Shown: positions 17,592 to 25,786, numbered from the stretch's first letter. The stretch: 64,000 bases of DNA from Rhodobacteraceae bacterium F11138 (GCA_016521575.1 JAEKDP010000004.1:266044-330043), one strand, 5' to 3'. Program-made: numbers and translations. Notes: generated by a model from the letters alone, not told the origin.

Positions 17592-17604
17592 GAGGTCCGC
17601 CATT
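17590..17604 (+). promoter_or_regulatory. Ribosome-binding site followed by a probable ATT start codon
   Basis: AGGAGG at 17590-17595 overlaps the aldolase stop codon and lies six bases before ATT at 17602-17604. No ATG, GTG or TTG occurs in frame between it and ATG 17665. A CTG at 17617 is the only other near-start codon. Confidence 0.5.
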
Positions 17605-18591
17605 CCAGAAACCCGTCTGCGACAGGACACCCAGACGCCCGGTGCAACGCTGGCCCATGCGGCGATGCTGTATTACCGAGAAGGTCTGACCCAGGGCGAA
17701 ATCGCGCGCCGCATGGGGGTATCCCGCGCCACCATCGTCAACTATCTGCGCCAGGCCCGCGACATGGGCATCGTCGAGATTCGCATCCGCGGCGAAAGCT
17801 TTGCAACGTCCTCGCTGGCGCGGCGGCTGGCCAAACGGTATGGGCTGGTCGATGCCTATGTCGCCCATGACGATGCCACCGCGCTTGGCCCCGAGGCACT
17901 GCAGCTTCGCGTGGCCGCTCTGGCCGCGTCCGCATTGTGTGACATTCTGGAACCCGGCGATCGGCTGGGAGTGGCATGGGGGCATACGGTTCAGCAACTT
18001 GCGGCCGCCTTTCCGGTCAGCGCGGTGCCGGGACTAACAGTCTATCAGATGCTTGGTGCAATGTTTTCGGACCATCATTTCGCCGCCGAAACCTGTTCAA
18101 TCGAGATTGCCCGCAAGACCTCGGCCGAGTGCCGCACCCTGCACGCCCCGGCGGTGGTCTCGACGCCGGAACTGGCCGATCAGCTGCGCCGCGAACCGGT
18201 CATCGCACGCCAGATCGCAGAGTTTTCGCAGCTGACCAAGGCGGTATTCGCGGTCGGTGATGTCAGCGCGGACACAACGCTGGTTGCAGCGGGCGTTTCC
18301 ACCCCGGACGAGCTGAACGCCGCGCGAAAACAAGGCGCGGTCGGCGTGCTGTGCGGTCATTTCATCGACGGTGACGGCAACGGAATGCGGGGTGCATTGC
18401 GCGACAGGATGCTGGGCATTTCCCCGGAAACCCTGCAGGCGGTCCCGGTCCGGATGCTGGTCTCTTCGGGCCGGGCCAAACACGAAGCCACGCGGGCTTT
18501 ACTGAAAGGCGGGCACGTCAGCCATCTGGTCACCGACGAAATCAGCGCCAAGGTCCTGCTGGCGGACTGGCCGGGCCCGGATACCTGTTAG
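17602..18591 (+). CDS. SorC/DeoR-type sugar-responsive transcriptional regulator
   Basis: A protein of about 329 residues with an N-terminal helix-turn-helix (EGLTQGEIARRMGVSRATIVNY) and a C-terminal SorC-type sugar-phosphate-binding domain. Its landmarks are LGVAWGHTVQQLA and the GVLCGHFIDGDG block. The first ATG (17665) would remove the helix that supports the DNA-binding motif. The start is therefore placed at ATT 17602, six bases after a perfect AGGAGG; CTG 17617 is an alternative. As last gene of the kinase-isomerase-aldolase operon it probably controls both arms of the locus through the repeats at 13108-13137, with a phosphorylated pathway sugar as effector. Its stop overlaps that of the converging scpB. 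Confidence 0.85.
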   Translation: MPETRLRQDTQTPGATLAHAAMLYYREGLTQGEIARRMGVSRATIVNYLRQARDMGIVEIRIRGESFATSSLARRLAKRYGLVDAYVAHDDATALGPEALQLRVAALAASALCDILEPGDRLGVAWGHTVQQLAAAFPVSAVPGLTVYQMLGAMFSDHHFAAETCSIEIARKTSAECRTLHAPAVVSTPELADQLRREPVIARQIAEFSQLTKAVFAVGDVSADTTLVAAGVSTPDELNAARKQGAVGVLCGHFIDGDGNGMRGALRDRMLGISPETLQAVPVRMLVSSGRAKHEATRALLKGGHVSHLVTDEISAKVLLADWPGPDTC

Positions 18592-19226
18592 GCCGGGCTG
18601 CCCGGTGCCATCCCGGCGTCTTGCAGTTGTTCCTGATCGGGAAGATCGCGCAGGTTTTCCAGATCGAACGCCGCCAAAAAGCGATCCGTGGTGACGAAAG
18701 TGTAAGGCGCTCCGCGGCGTGGGCTGCGCGGACCGGTGGCGATCAGCTTGCGTTCATTCAGACGCCCGATCAGATCCCGGTTGATCTCTTTGCCGAAAAT
18801 CTCTTTCAATCCGTCGCGGGTGATGGGTTGATGATAGGCAATGGCGGCCAGCACCGCGATGTCGAATTCGTTCAGATCCAGCGCCTGATCGTTTACCTCT
18901 GCGGCGGCGCGTATGGTCGGGCCATATGCTGGCCGGCTGCGCATCATCCAGCCGTCGGTCACTTTTTTCACCTCGAACGAACGCCCCTCGGTTTCCGCCG
19001 CAAGGTCTTCGATCAGCAAATCGACGGAAGCCCTCTGCCCCACCACCCGGGCCAGATGCTCACGGGGGACGGGCGCCGCGCTTGCGAACAACACCGCCTC
19101 GATCCGACGGATCCACTCGCGCCACCGCAACTCGGGCGGCAGGTCGGCCAATTCCCGATCCAGGTCCGCATCGTGCCGGTCGGCGGTGTCGCGGGATCTG
19201 GTTTTGTCAGGACGGCGCGTGTTCAT
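18588..19226 (-). CDS. scpB: Segregation and condensation protein B (ScpB-like)
   Basis: A 212-residue protein with the two winged-helix domains of ScpB, the regulator that binds ScpA-kleisin and SMC in bacterial condensin. Recognisable segments are EAVLFASAAPV in the first domain and LAAIAYHQPITR with RGAPYTFVTTDRFLAAF in the second. A charged N-terminal extension of about 38 residues precedes the domain. No scpA or smc gene is adjacent; the partner is the upstream DUF1403 gene, whose stop lies one base before this ATG. ATG 19238 is also possible. A stand-alone ScpB next to a DUF1403 gene is more typical of plasmids and chromids than of the main scpAB locus, which is an inference. Confidence 0.85.
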   Translation of the reverse strand: MNTRRPDKTRSRDTADRHDADLDRELADLPPELRWREWIRRIEAVLFASAAPVPREHLARVVGQRASVDLLIEDLAAETEGRSFEVKKVTDGWMMRSRPAYGPTIRAAAEVNDQALDLNEFDIAVLAAIAYHQPITRDGLKEIFGKEINRDLIGRLNERKLIATGPRSPRRGAPYTFVTTDRFLAAFDLENLRDLPDQEQLQDAGMAPGSPA

Positions 19227-19227
19227 G

Positions 19228-20154
19228 TCACACCCCATAGAACCGGAATGTGGCGCGCCCGGTCAGTTCGCGCACAACCCCCAGCGCCACCAGCCGATCA
19301 CACAACCGCCGCGCAGCCCGGGCGGACATCAGCGACTGCAGCCCGGCGGGGGCTACCGCATCCTGTGTCAGGAACACTTTGACCGCCTGCGCGGCCCCTT
19401 TCGCACGCAGTTTCGGGGCGACCGACATCAACCGCTGCGCCCTGCGGGTCAGATCCGCCGCCTGCCGGGTCGCGTCACACGACGAAACGACAAGCGCGCG
19501 GTGACAGGCCCACCGCAATTCATCCCCGGTCTTGCGCAGATCACGCGGTTTCACAGCCGTGCCAATCAGCGGCACCGCATATGTCCAGCGCAAGGCCTGT
19601 GCAAGCGCAACATCCGCCAGGATAAGCGCCTCGGCTTCGGCGCGCGGTGCTGCCGCGAGAACGGTCTGCAACACCCGGGCGGCCCGGTCCGGCGGGCTGC
19701 CCTGCCCGGCATCCAGCCAAACCGCAATCTGTTCGGCTGTCATATGCGGCAGTGCCCGCCCCAATGACGCAACCGACAGTGGCCGCGCCGTCGCCTTGCG
19801 CCACTGCTGGCAGATCTCTCCGGCCGGGCCCGGGTGATCGCCCGGGCGCAACAGATGCACCGCATCGCGCAGATCGCCCAGCCGTTCGGGCCGCCCGGAA
19901 AAGGCGACACAGTTTTCCGCCGCACGCAGGGCCAGCCGATCCCGCAACAGGGCATCCGGCAATCCGGGCATCTGAAGCACGCCATGCAGATGCGCCAGCC
20001 CCGCACCCGAGACAAAAGCCATGCCTTCCAACGTGTCCACATCCCGCAGGCGTACCCACGGGGGCATTCCGGGCAACATATCAAATGGGTCGTCAGATTG
20101 GCGGTGCGCGTCGGGCATGGGCCGAACGTAACGCAGCAAGGCATCATTCGCCAT
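19228..20154 (-). CDS. DUF1403 family protein of unknown function
   Basis: A 308-residue protein that I recognise as DUF1403; no catalytic motif stands out. It is rich in alanine and arginine, mostly helical, with no signal peptide or membrane segment. The end (SARAARRLCDRLVALGVVRELTG) looks like a small helical, possibly winged-helix, DNA-binding-like segment. ATG 20154 is chosen because a GGGG-containing purine stretch lies about seven bases upstream; ATG 20175 is the next candidate. It is co-directional with scpB at a one-base distance, so the two products probably act together, perhaps in maintenance of a replicon. That role is inferred from linkage only. Confidence 0.7.
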   Translation of the reverse strand: MANDALLRYVRPMPDAHRQSDDPFDMLPGMPPWVRLRDVDTLEGMAFVSGAGLAHLHGVLQMPGLPDALLRDRLALRAAENCVAFSGRPERLGDLRDAVHLLRPGDHPGPAGEICQQWRKATARPLSVASLGRALPHMTAEQIAVWLDAGQGSPPDRAARVLQTVLAAAPRAEAEALILADVALAQALRWTYAVPLIGTAVKPRDLRKTGDELRWACHRALVVSSCDATRQAADLTRRAQRLMSVAPKLRAKGAAQAVKVFLTQDAVAPAGLQSLMSARAARRLCDRLVALGVVRELTGRATFRFYGV

Positions 20155-20261
20155 ATCAATAGCCCCTTGTACCATTACGCTGAACAGGCACCCAGCCCAC
20201 CCGCCGGGTTTCGTCTGCGCCGCCCGGACAAGCGTGGGGCGTGCGCCCGGCATGGTGGCTG

Positions 20262-21035
20262 TCAGGCAGTTTCGTGTCGGGCATTCACGACCTTTGTGCC
20301 CCAGCGCCGGCATTCCCGGTCCAGTTTTTCAGGCAAGGGGCAATCGGTGAACCAGGTTCCCACATCGCTCAGCGAACAGATCGCAAGCGGGGCCTTGCGC
20401 TCAAGCTTGAGATGGTCGGCCACGACCATGACGCTGCGCGACCGCTGGATGGCCGTCTTGCTGACCAGAACCTCCTGGCCGTCAAAATCAAGCAGATCCC
20501 CATCTTCATCGATGGCCGAACAGCCGAGAACGGAAAAGTCGAACTTGAACTGTCGGACCATCTCTGCGGTCAGCCCGCCGACAAGCCCACCATCCGAGCG
20601 GCGCAAAACGCCCCCGGTCAGAATGATTTCACAATTGTGGTTGGCCGCCAGCGTATTCGCAATGTTCAGATTGTTGGTCACGATCAGCAGGTTCTGGTGA
20701 TCCAGCAATTCCCGGGCCACGGCCTCGGTGCTGGTGCCGATGTTCATGAAGACCGACGCCCCATCCGGGATCGCTGCGGCACAGGCGACCGCGATCGCTT
20801 TCTTGCCGGCCTCATTCATGCGGCGTCGTTCATCATAGACCAGGTTCACGACGCCCGAAGGCACAACCGCACCGCCGTGAACGCGCTCGAGCCGCCCCAT
20901 CTCGGCCAGTTCGGACAGATCCTTGCGGATCGTCTGAACCGTCACGTCATAGCGTTCGGCAAGACCGTCAACCGTGACCTTGCCCTCTTTGCGTGCGATT
21001 TCGACGATCTCTGCCTGACGGAAATTCGAAACCAT
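20262..21035 (-). CDS. glpR: DeoR-family regulator, probable glycerol repressor GlpR
   Basis: A 257-residue DeoR-family repressor. The N-terminal helix-turn-helix spans KVTVDGLAERYDVTVQTIRKDL, with the family end GRLERVHGGAV. The C-terminal part is the ISOCOT-type sugar-phosphate-binding domain, with the NIGTSTEAVA loop near residue 105, where glycerol-3-phosphate or a similar effector should bind. ATG 21035 is selected because GGGGAGG precedes it; the extra nine codons upstream have no such site. It is read away from the glycerol importer operon beginning at 21591, the usual position for GlpR. No glpD or glpK is in the window. Confidence 0.85.
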   Translation of the reverse strand: MVSNFRQAEIVEIARKEGKVTVDGLAERYDVTVQTIRKDLSELAEMGRLERVHGGAVVPSGVVNLVYDERRRMNEAGKKAIAVACAAAIPDGASVFMNIGTSTEAVARELLDHQNLLIVTNNLNIANTLAANHNCEIILTGGVLRRSDGGLVGGLTAEMVRQFKFDFSVLGCSAIDEDGDLLDFDGQEVLVSKTAIQRSRSVMVVADHLKLERKAPLAICSLSDVGTWFTDCPLPEKLDRECRRWGTKVVNARHETA

Positions 21036-21590
21036 CCAATCCTCCCCGGATGTTTGCGGCACCGGCGCGATCGAACGCCTGACCCAATGCCGCCCAAACA
21101 GTCACTGTCTGACGCCCCGCGTCAAGACGAACGCATCTTCGAATAGGCCAAAACCGAAAGAATTCGCCCTGAATCGGCAGGTTTCACTGGAATAACCCGT
21201 TGACCTTGAAAATCCTGCAGTTAAAACGAAAGAAAACGAACCTTCGCTCTTGACTGATCCCCGAGCCTGAGGCGTAGTGATCCGACACCGTTGGTGTGGA
21301 TGTTCGGGTGTCAGATGTAGGGGGGGGGGGTGCACGCGTCAGATCCGGATCAACGGGTTGAAGGGACCAGCTTTCGCGTTGCTGGCGTTGCGCATGTTCA
21401 TATCGCCGTGCAGCGGTCTGGACGGCGGGAAATTTGCAGAGCGTGCGGACAATAGTGTTTGGCACCAGTCCTGACTGGGGCTTAGGCTGATGGAACGGAA
21501 GGCTGGTTTGCACGGCGGTCGAACACCGTTCACACCAGCACCTGCATTGCGGCAAGACGCGGTGCGGGCCGCAAAGTAAGGGAGCGGGAA
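21036..21590. promoter_or_regulatory. 555-base glpR-glpS intergenic region
   Basis: No convincing gene is present. Near glpR it holds two copies of a CGAAAG-type element: aaaccgaaag (21151-21160) and AAAACGAAAGAAAACGAAC (21223-21241). The second is a direct repeat of a kind often bound by DeoR-family repressors. An 11-G tract lies at 21320-21330. The part from about 21331 to 21540 has short coding-like stretches on both strands, none long enough or matched to a family I can name; a decayed mobile-element fragment is possible. The ribosome-binding site for glpS is the aagggagcggga before 21591. Confidence 0.5.
21223..21241. promoter_or_regulatory. Candidate GlpR operator
   Basis: AAAACGAAAGAAAACGAAC contains AACGAA twice, 10 bases apart, about one helical turn. 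It lies immediately ahead of a TTGACT (21250-21255) that could serve as a -35 box for the glp operon. Binding by the adjacent DeoR-type regulator is inferred from position and repeat form. Confidence 0.4.
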
Positions 21591-22679
21591 ATGTCACTTG
21601 TCCTGGAGGGTGTGTCAAAGGTCGTGAGCGGCCAGCCGCACATCCATCCGACCGATCTGGAACTGTCGCCGGGCACGATGAATGTGCTTCTGGGCCCGAC
21701 GCTGTCCGGCAAGACCACTCTGATGCGGCTGATGGCGGGGCTGGATCTGCCCAGCAGCGGCAGGGTGATCTGGGATGGCAAGGACGTGACCGGAATGCGG
21801 GTGCAGGACCGTGGCGTGGCGATGGTCTATCAGCAATTCATCAACTATCCGACGATGACCGTCTACGACAATATCGCCAGCCCGATGCGGTTGCTGGGCA
21901 AAGCGGCCGATCATGTCGACAAGGCCGTGCGGCAGGCGGCGGATCTCATGCAGCTGTCCGGCATGCTGGATCGCAAGCCCCTGGAACTGTCCGGTGGACA
22001 ACAGCAACGCTGTGCCCTGGCGCGCGCGCTGGTCAAGGATGCCGGACTTGTTCTGCTGGACGAACCGCTGGCCAACCTGGACTACAAGCTGCGCGAAGAA
22101 CTGCGGGCCGAGATTCCGCGCATTTTCGAAGAGGCCGGATCGATCTTTGTCTATGCCACAACCGAACCGGAAGAAGCATTGCTGCTGGGCGGAAACACCG
22201 CCACCATGTGGGAAGGCCGGGTGACACAGTTCGGCCCGACGCCGGTTGTCTACCGGCAACCCGTGGACGCCACCACCGCGCGCGTGTTTTCCGACCCGCC
22301 GATGAATTTTCTGCGTATCCGCAAATCCGGGGACCGGTTGCAATTCGGCGCGGGACAGACGGCTGCGGCCACCGACGGTTTTGCCGGGGTCGATGACGGC
22401 GAATATCTGGCAGGGTTCCGTCCGAACCATCTGGAATTGACAAGACATGCTGAGACCGCGTTCGAATTCACGGCGCGCTTGGGCGTGACTGAAATCACCG
22501 GATCGGAAACATTCGTGCATCTGGACCATCAGGGCGACAATTGGGTCGGGCTGGTACAGGGGGTCAGGGATCTGGAAATCGGCAGCGCGTTGCAGGTCTA
22601 TCTGGACCCTAGGCATGTCTATGTTTTCGATCAGGACGGTTCGGCAGTTGCCGCCGCATCCTATGCGACCGCAGCCTGA
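21591..22679 (+). CDS. glpS: Glycerol ABC transporter ATP-binding protein GlpS
   Basis: A 362-residue MalK-like ATPase: nucleotide-binding domain to about residue 235, then a TOBE-type regulatory domain. Walker A is GPTLSGKT (35-42), the signature LSGGQ is intact (133-137) and Walker B is VLLDEP (154-159). The switch histidine is missing: the usual VTHDQ reads ATTEP, with T191 at the histidine position. The partner ATPase GlpT has the complementary defect, so the pair should form an asymmetric heterodimer. It is the first gene of glpSTPQ-DUF2160-glpV, the alphaproteobacterial ABC importer for glycerol described in Rhizobium. Confidence 0.9.
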   Translation: MSLVLEGVSKVVSGQPHIHPTDLELSPGTMNVLLGPTLSGKTTLMRLMAGLDLPSSGRVIWDGKDVTGMRVQDRGVAMVYQQFINYPTMTVYDNIASPMRLLGKAADHVDKAVRQAADLMQLSGMLDRKPLELSGGQQQRCALARALVKDAGLVLLDEPLANLDYKLREELRAEIPRIFEEAGSIFVYATTEPEEALLLGGNTATMWEGRVTQFGPTPVVYRQPVDATTARVFSDPPMNFLRIRKSGDRLQFGAGQTAAATDGFAGVDDGEYLAGFRPNHLELTRHAETAFEFTARLGVTEITGSETFVHLDHQGDNWVGLVQGVRDLEIGSALQVYLDPRHVYVFDQDGSAVAAASYATAA

Positions 22680-22691
22680 GGACGACAGAGT

Positions 22692-23771
22692 ATGGCAAAG
22701 ATCACCCTCGACAATCTGGCGCATTCCTACCTGCCAAACCCTGCGGGTGAAGAGGATTACGCGCTGAAGGCGTTGAACCACGTCTGGGTGGATGGCGAGG
22801 CCTATGCCTTGCTGGGGGCTTCGGGTTGCGGCAAGTCCACCTTGCTGAACATCATTTCCGGCTTGCTGCACCCCAGTCAGGGGCGGATCCTGTTCAATGA
22901 CCAGGACGTGACGATGGCCCCGACAACACAGCGCAACATCGCGCAGGTGTTCCAGTTTCCGGTGGTTTACGACACGATGACCGTGCACGACAATCTGGCT
23001 TTTCCGTTGCGCAACCGCGGGGCCGAAGCGTCCTATGTGCGCGACCGGGTTCAGCAGATTGCGGCCATGATCGGAATGGAAGAGCAACTGAACCGAAAGG
23101 CCCGGGGGCTGACGGCAGATGCCAAGCAGAAAATCTCGCTGGGGCGCGGAATGGTGCGCGAAGACGTGAATGCGCTGCTGTTTGACGAACCCCTGACCGT
23201 GATCGACCCGCATATGAAATGGGAGCTGCGCACCCAGCTGAAATCGCTGCATCACGAATTCGGGCACACCATGATCTATGTCACCCACGACCAGACCGAG
23301 GCGCTGACATTCGCCGACAAGGTGGCGGTGATGTACGATGGCCGCGTGGTGCAGATGGGCACGCCGCAAGAGCTGTTCGAAACCCCGGAACATACTTTTG
23401 TCGGCTATTTCATCGGCTCGCCGGGCATGAATGTGCTGACGGCGCAGGTGTCCGGCGACAGCGCGCTCATCGCGGATGTTCCGGTTCCGCTGGGCCGGAA
23501 CTATGGCACGCCGGACGGTAAGATCGAACTGGGCGTGCGCCCTGAATTCACCTCGCTCACCAGCGCCGAAAACGGGTTGCCCGTGACCGTCAAACGGGTC
23601 GAGGATGTGGGCCGGCACAAGATCGTGCGCACCGATTTTCAAGGCACCGAAATCAATGTCATCGCCGATGAAAGCGCCGATATTTCGCCCGACATGAACC
23701 GTGTGGCTTTCGACCTTGCCGGGATCAATGTCTATTCCGACAGTTGGCGCGTTGCGCCGAAAGGGGCCTGA
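22692..23771 (+). CDS. glpT: Glycerol ABC transporter ATP-binding protein GlpT
   Basis: A 359-residue MalK-like ATPase with C-terminal TOBE domain, starting 12 bases after glpS. Walker A GASGCGKST (42-50), Walker B ALLFDEP (161-167) and the switch histidine H199 in VTHDQTEAL are canonical. The signature motif is degenerate: LTADAKQ at 140-146 in place of LSGGQQQ. In a head-to-tail heterodimer with GlpS, the ATP site built from GlpT Walker motifs and the GlpS LSGGQ should be active, while the opposite site should be impaired. This is the GlpT of the ABC glycerol importer, not the glycerol-3-phosphate antiporter of the same name. Confidence 0.9.
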   Translation: MAKITLDNLAHSYLPNPAGEEDYALKALNHVWVDGEAYALLGASGCGKSTLLNIISGLLHPSQGRILFNDQDVTMAPTTQRNIAQVFQFPVVYDTMTVHDNLAFPLRNRGAEASYVRDRVQQIAAMIGMEEQLNRKARGLTADAKQKISLGRGMVREDVNALLFDEPLTVIDPHMKWELRTQLKSLHHEFGHTMIYVTHDQTEALTFADKVAVMYDGRVVQMGTPQELFETPEHTFVGYFIGSPGMNVLTAQVSGDSALIADVPVPLGRNYGTPDGKIELGVRPEFTSLTSAENGLPVTVKRVEDVGRHKIVRTDFQGTEINVIADESADISPDMNRVAFDLAGINVYSDSWRVAPKGA

Positions 23772-23772
23772 C

Positions 23773-24645
23773 ATGAACAAGACCCTCAATCACAAGGCAT
23801 GGTTCCTGATCCTGCCGGTTCTCGTACTGGTCGCGTTTTCGGCCGTCATTCCGCTGATGACGGTGGTGAACTATTCGGTTCAGGACACGTTTGGCAACAA
23901 TCAGTTCTTCTGGGCCGGCCTGGAATGGTTCGAAGAGATGATTGCGTCCGAACGGATGTGGAATGCCCTGGGGCGGCAACTGGCATTTTCCGCCATCATC
24001 CTGGCCATCGAGATCCCGCTGGGCATCTTTGTTGCGCTGAACATGCCCAAACGGGGCTTCTGGGCGTCTCTCTGTCTGGTTCTGATGTCACTGCCGCTGC
24101 TGATCCCCTGGAACGTGGTCGGCACGATCTGGCAGATTTTCGGGCGCGTGGACATTGGTTTGCTGGGCTATGCGCTGGACGCGATCGGCATCGACTACAA
24201 TTACACCCAGAATTTCTATGCCGCCTGGATCACCGTCATCGTGATGGATGTCTGGCACTGGACATCCCTGGTGGCCTTGCTGGCCTATGCCGGTTTGCAA
24301 TCGATTCCCGATGCCTATTACCAGGCCGCCAAGATTGACCAGGCCAGCCGCTGGAAAGTCTTTCGTTTCATAGAGTTGCCAAAGATGATGGGGGTTCTGA
24401 TGATCGCCATTCTGCTGCGGTTCATGGACAGTTTCATGATCTATACCGAACCTTTCGTCGTCACCGGAGGCGGTCCGGGCAATTCAACCACCTTCCTGTC
24501 GATCGACCTGGTGAAAATGGCGCTGGGACAGTTTGACCTTGGCCCGGCTGCCGCCTTCTCGATCATGTATTATCTGGTGATCCTGCTGATTTCCTATGTG
24601 TTCTACACCGTGATGACAAACCTGGACAAAAGGGATGGCTATTGA
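23773..24645 (+). CDS. glpP: Glycerol ABC transporter permease GlpP
   Basis: A 290-residue inner-membrane permease of the MalF/UgpA type with six predicted membrane segments. The cytoplasmic EAA loop reads YYQAAKIDQASRWKVFRFIE, where the ATPases dock. ATG 23773 starts one base after the glpT stop; the earlier in-frame start would lie inside glpT. Its stop overlaps the glpQ start as TGATG. It pairs with GlpQ to form the channel. Confidence 0.9.
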   Translation: MNKTLNHKAWFLILPVLVLVAFSAVIPLMTVVNYSVQDTFGNNQFFWAGLEWFEEMIASERMWNALGRQLAFSAIILAIEIPLGIFVALNMPKRGFWASLCLVLMSLPLLIPWNVVGTIWQIFGRVDIGLLGYALDAIGIDYNYTQNFYAAWITVIVMDVWHWTSLVALLAYAGLQSIPDAYYQAAKIDQASRWKVFRFIELPKMMGVLMIAILLRFMDSFMIYTEPFVVTGGGPGNSTTFLSIDLVKMALGQFDLGPAAAFSIMYYLVILLISYVFYTVMTNLDKRDGY

Positions 24646-25484
24646 TGTCGGGCCCGTCAGACACCGCACCGCGCCAGACGCGAAAAATCAACGGCAGCGC
24701 CATCGTCATGGGGCTTTACCTGCTGTTCCTGCTGTTGCCGATCTACTGGCTGCTGAACATGAGCCTAAAGACCAATTCGGAGATCCTGAACAGTTTCAGC
24801 CTGTGGCCGCGGGACCTGACCTTTGACAACTATCTGACCATCCTGACCGACGCGTCCTGGTACACGGGCTATCTGAATTCGCTGGCCTATGTGGTGATGA
24901 ACATGGTGATTTCGCTGCTGGTCGCCCTGCCTGCGGCCTATGCGTTCAGCCGGTATACGTTTCTGGGCGACAAGCATCTGTTCTTCTGGTTGCTGACAAA
25001 CCGTATGGCGCCGCCGGCGGTCTTTGCCCTGCCGTTCTTTCAGCTCTACAGTTCGGTCGGATTGTTTGACACACATATCGCCGTGGCGCTGGCGCATTGT
25101 CTGTTCAACGTGCCGCTGGCGGTCTGGATTCTGGAAGGTTTCATGCGCGGCGTGCCCAAGGAAATCGATGAGACGGCCTATATCGACGGCTATTCCTTCC
25201 CGCGCTTCTTCATCCGGATTTTCACGCCGCTGGTGGCATCCGGGATCGGGGTCACCGCGTTTTTCCTGTTCATGTTCAGCTGGGTCGAACTGTTGCTCAG
25301 CCGTACCCTGACCAGCGTGGATGCGAAACCGATCGCGGCGACGATGACCCGGACCGTCGGGGCGGCCGGAATCGACTGGGGTGTGCTGGCCGCGGCCGGG
25401 GTTCTGACCATCGTGCCGGGGGCGCTGGTGATCTATTTTGTCCGCAACTACATCGCCAAGGGCTTTGCCCTGGGCCGTGTCTAG
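24645..25484 (+). CDS. glpQ: Glycerol ABC transporter permease GlpQ
   Basis: A 279-residue inner-membrane permease of the MalG/UgpE type with six membrane segments and the EAA loop EIDETAYIDGYSFPRFFIRI. It starts at ATG 24645, which shares a base with the glpP stop. Together with GlpP, GlpS, GlpT and the binding protein GlpV it forms a carbohydrate-uptake (CUT1) importer. The name GlpQ here denotes the permease and not the periplasmic glycerophosphodiesterase. Confidence 0.9.
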   Translation: MSGPSDTAPRQTRKINGSAIVMGLYLLFLLLPIYWLLNMSLKTNSEILNSFSLWPRDLTFDNYLTILTDASWYTGYLNSLAYVVMNMVISLLVALPAAYAFSRYTFLGDKHLFFWLLTNRMAPPAVFALPFFQLYSSVGLFDTHIAVALAHCLFNVPLAVWILEGFMRGVPKEIDETAYIDGYSFPRFFIRIFTPLVASGIGVTAFFLFMFSWVELLLSRTLTSVDAKPIAATMTRTVGAAGIDWGVLAAAGVLTIVPGALVIYFVRNYIAKGFALGRV

Positions 25485-25501
25485 GAAAGAGGGGAACGAC
25501 A

Positions 25502-25774
25502 ATGGACTGGATGGCATGGACCTGGCCGACCGCCGCGTTCTTCGCGATCATCGCGGCGACGCTGATCACCTTCACGATCCTGGCAATCAAATTTCCCGAA
25601 GTGCCCCGCACCGGCATTCTGGGAATCGAAACGACGCGGGGTGACAGATTGTTCATCACGCTACTGGGCTCTGCCTTTATCAACCTGGCGTGGCTCGGGC
25701 TGCTCAGCGCACCCCAATGGGGGGCGTTGATCCTGTGCGTGGTCTATGCCGTGGCGGTGTTCCGCTGGGTATAG
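25502..25774 (+). CDS. DUF2160 small membrane protein of the glycerol importer operon
   Basis: A 90-residue protein with three hydrophobic segments: near 8-26, about 45-60 and at the C-terminus. I recognise it as DUF2160, a small membrane protein that sits in this position in alphaproteobacterial glycerol importer operons. It starts 17 bases after glpQ with a gaggggaac ribosome-binding site. It has no known motif; an accessory subunit or assembly factor of the GlpPQ channel is the natural guess. The constant linkage is family knowledge, the role is inference. Confidence 0.8.
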   Translation: MDWMAWTWPTAAFFAIIAATLITFTILAIKFPEVPRTGILGIETTRGDRLFITLLGSAFINLAWLGLLSAPQWGALILCVVYAVAVFRWV

Positions 25775-25786
25775 AAACCTCAATCC

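Noticed and set aside
6294..18591. A D-apiose or D-apionate pathway
   Set aside because: A split transketolase and a RuBisCO-like protein do occur there, but the MtnK- and MtnA-type genes with intact catalytic residues fit a 5-modified ribose better. Kept as the main alternative.
21277..21533. Short frames on both strands in the glpR-glpS gap as a transposase fragment
   Set aside because: No transposase motif or terminal inverted repeats could be identified; only noted as possible decay.
21615..23789. A 724-codon minus-strand open frame opposite glpS and glpT
   Set aside because: It is the antisense shadow of two well-supported ATPase genes in GC-rich DNA; its translation is low-complexity and matches no family.
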